The notes below the pieces were generated by a model. It saw only the letters and a list, made by a program, of their open reading frames with translations. It did not search any database and was not told the DNA's origin. A program made the position numbers and the translations under genes. From an uncultured Treponema sp. (GTDB taxonomy: Bacteria > Spirochaetota > Spirochaetia > Treponematales > Treponemataceae), in the NCBI GenBank assembly GCA_934667505.1, contig CAKULY010000049.1, positions 1 to 5,809 on the forward strand: a DNA stretch of 5,809 bases, read 5' to 3'. Position 1 is the stretch's first letter. Each line of letters begins with the position of its first letter. Positions 4,650-5,809 of the stretch are shown here, in pieces.

Positions 4650-5774
4650 TTATTTTCTGGTGTTCGGTTCTGCGACTTTCAGGCTTCCGAAATCCGGCTG
4701 GATAAAATATGTTGTCTGCATTGTTTTGAATCCTGAGAATTTTGCGTACTGCCACAGGCGCGGAATCAGATTTTCATCGTAGTTCTTGAACTGTTTTTTT
4801 ATGAATGTGGAGTCGATTTCGTTCTTTTTGTTTTTTTCAGAGTTTGTGGCAAAGCTGATTTTACTGTTGTTTCTGCAATCGCTTGCGTTCAAAATGATTC
4901 TGTTCCGTTCCAAAATCCGGGCGATTGTGTTTTGCGGCGGAAGAATATTGCTTTTTTTGATGTTGCATTCCGGGCAGCTCAGGACGAAATTCCAAAGTTT
5001 GTCTTCTTTTACAAAACTCCACGGAATAAAATGGTCAACATGGATTTTTCCCGAAAGTTTTTTTCCGCAGTAGAAGCAGTTACATTCCTCGAATTCCGAA
5101 AAAAGAATGTTGCGGTAGATTTCAAGCGGCGTTCTTTCCGGGAGCGAAAGCTCCAGTTTTGAAAGAAGGTGAAACAGCACATTTTCCTCATTGATTTTCT
5201 CAAGGAATTTTGCCCAGGCGTAGTAATTCAGTTTTTCAAGCTCGATTTTATATTTCAAAAGGAATCCGTAAGCACCCTGCGAAAGCGTGATGAAATTTCC
5301 GTTCTGGTCAAAGCCGTAAAGTTTTCCGCCGAAATCACCGTAAAGCGCGCCGAGAACATATTTTTTGCATTCCGCCTGAACCTTTTGAGTTAGCTGCGTT
5401 CTTGTATTTTCTTCGATTGAGGCAAATTCAAGATTTTCAAGAACCGGATTTGTTTTTACCGCCTCGCCGAATATCTGCTCGATTTTTGAAGTTTTTCCTT
5501 CAGCCGTCGGCTTTTGCTGATGAAGATGGTATTTTACAACAAGATTCCAGAAACTTTCGGCGAATTTTGCGAACAGGTCTGAATAAAAAATAAGCTGCCC
5601 GTTCTCGCCCGGCGTGTTGTTCAGAAGGTTGTCCAGAATCGATTTTAAAAGCGCAAACTTGTAGGTCGAAGTTTTGTGGCAGCTTTCCGAAAAAACAAAA
5701 TTGAACAGACTCCAATATTCATCATCAGAAATTGAGGAAAAATTCAAGCTGCCAAATTTCGAATTCCACGCCAT
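4650..5774 (-). CDS. HNH endonuclease with unassigned N-terminal region
   Basis: This 374-residue protein has a clear HNH (His-Me finger) nuclease domain near its C-terminus: zinc-binding CFYC at 233-236, KIHVDHFIPWSF at 243-254 with H245 and catalytic-type D247-H248, LWNFVLSCPECNIKKSN at 260-276 with N262 and the second Cys pair C267/C270. Such domains cut DNA in restriction, homing and defence enzymes. Residues 1-220 are not recognised; they include a helical stretch TYKFALLKSILD (37-48) that often leads HNH proteins of this kind, and no membrane segment. The C-terminal 80 residues are polar. The start ATG at 5774 has AAGGA about 8 bases upstream and the frame is complete. It converges on the DGR operon from its own, unseen promoter. 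A role in defence or restriction is plausible but unproven; no methylase is in view. Confidence 0.5.
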   Translation of the reverse strand: MAWNSKFGSLNFSSISDDEYWSLFNFVFSESCHKTSTYKFALLKSILDNLLNNTPGENGQLIFYSDLFAKFAESFWNLVVKYHLHQQKPTAEGKTSKIEQIFGEAVKTNPVLENLEFASIEENTRTQLTQKVQAECKKYVLGALYGDFGGKLYGFDQNGNFITLSQGAYGFLLKYKIELEKLNYYAWAKFLEKINEENVLFHLLSKLELSLPERTPLEIYRNILFSEFEECNCFYCGKKLSGKIHVDHFIPWSFVKEDKLWNFVLSCPECNIKKSNILPPQNTIARILERNRIILNASDCRNNSKISFATNSEKNKKNEIDSTFIKKQFKNYDENLIPRLWQYAKFSGFKTMQTTYFIQPDFGSLKVAEPNTRK

Positions 5775-5809
5775 TTTTTGTCCTTAATAACGGTCGTTTT
5801 TTGGGACAG

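Noticed and set aside
4447..4755. Minus-strand open frame across the convergent intergenic region
   Set aside because: It overlaps the ends of two supported genes, covers the palindrome and has no family pattern.

Overview
The window carries a complete diversity-generating retroelement (DGR) on the + strand, flanked by an ADP-ribosyltransferase-like gene on the left and an HNH endonuclease gene, pointing the other way, on the right. The AT-rich coding style, the CsgG/FlgO-like secreted proteins and the target-avd-TR-RT gene order resemble the DGR described in Treponema denticola (TvpA). A host-associated spirochete, probably Treponema, is the best guess, but no marker gene proves it.

Layout: (1) 2-847, a gene with the R-S-ExE signature of arginine-type ADP-ribosyltransferases. 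It enters from outside the window, and a displaced reading frame continues past its stop to 950. (2) 947-1780, the DGR target: a secreted protein with a CsgG/FlgO-like N-terminal domain and a DUF1566/Lcl_C (C-type-lectin-like) C-terminal domain. Its last 41 codons are the variable repeat (VR, 1648-1771). (3) 1811-2158, avd, the accessory four-helix protein. (4) 2159-2480, a non-coding stretch holding the template repeat (TR, 2303-2420) and a strong 13-bp hairpin (2432-2463). (5) 2481-3686, the DGR reverse transcriptase. (6) 3683-4504, a second secreted CsgG/FlgO-like protein, coupled to the RT gene by an ATGA overlap. (7) 4505-4649, a convergent intergenic region with a REP-like palindrome. 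(8) 5774-4650 (- strand), an HNH endonuclease.

How it works together: by analogy with characterised DGRs, RNA of the TR is copied by RT plus Avd with errors at adenines. The cDNA then replaces the VR, varying surface residues of the lectin-like domain while the TR stays intact. The sequence supports this directly. Across the 3' 84 bp of the repeats every one of 16 mismatches is at a TR adenine. With the 5' part included there are 22 A-site changes, and the only exceptions are one TCT/GAG codon and a 6-bp length difference. The downstream CsgG-like gene shares the target's N-terminal domain type and may be its partner or the relative of the gene that acquired the lectin domain.
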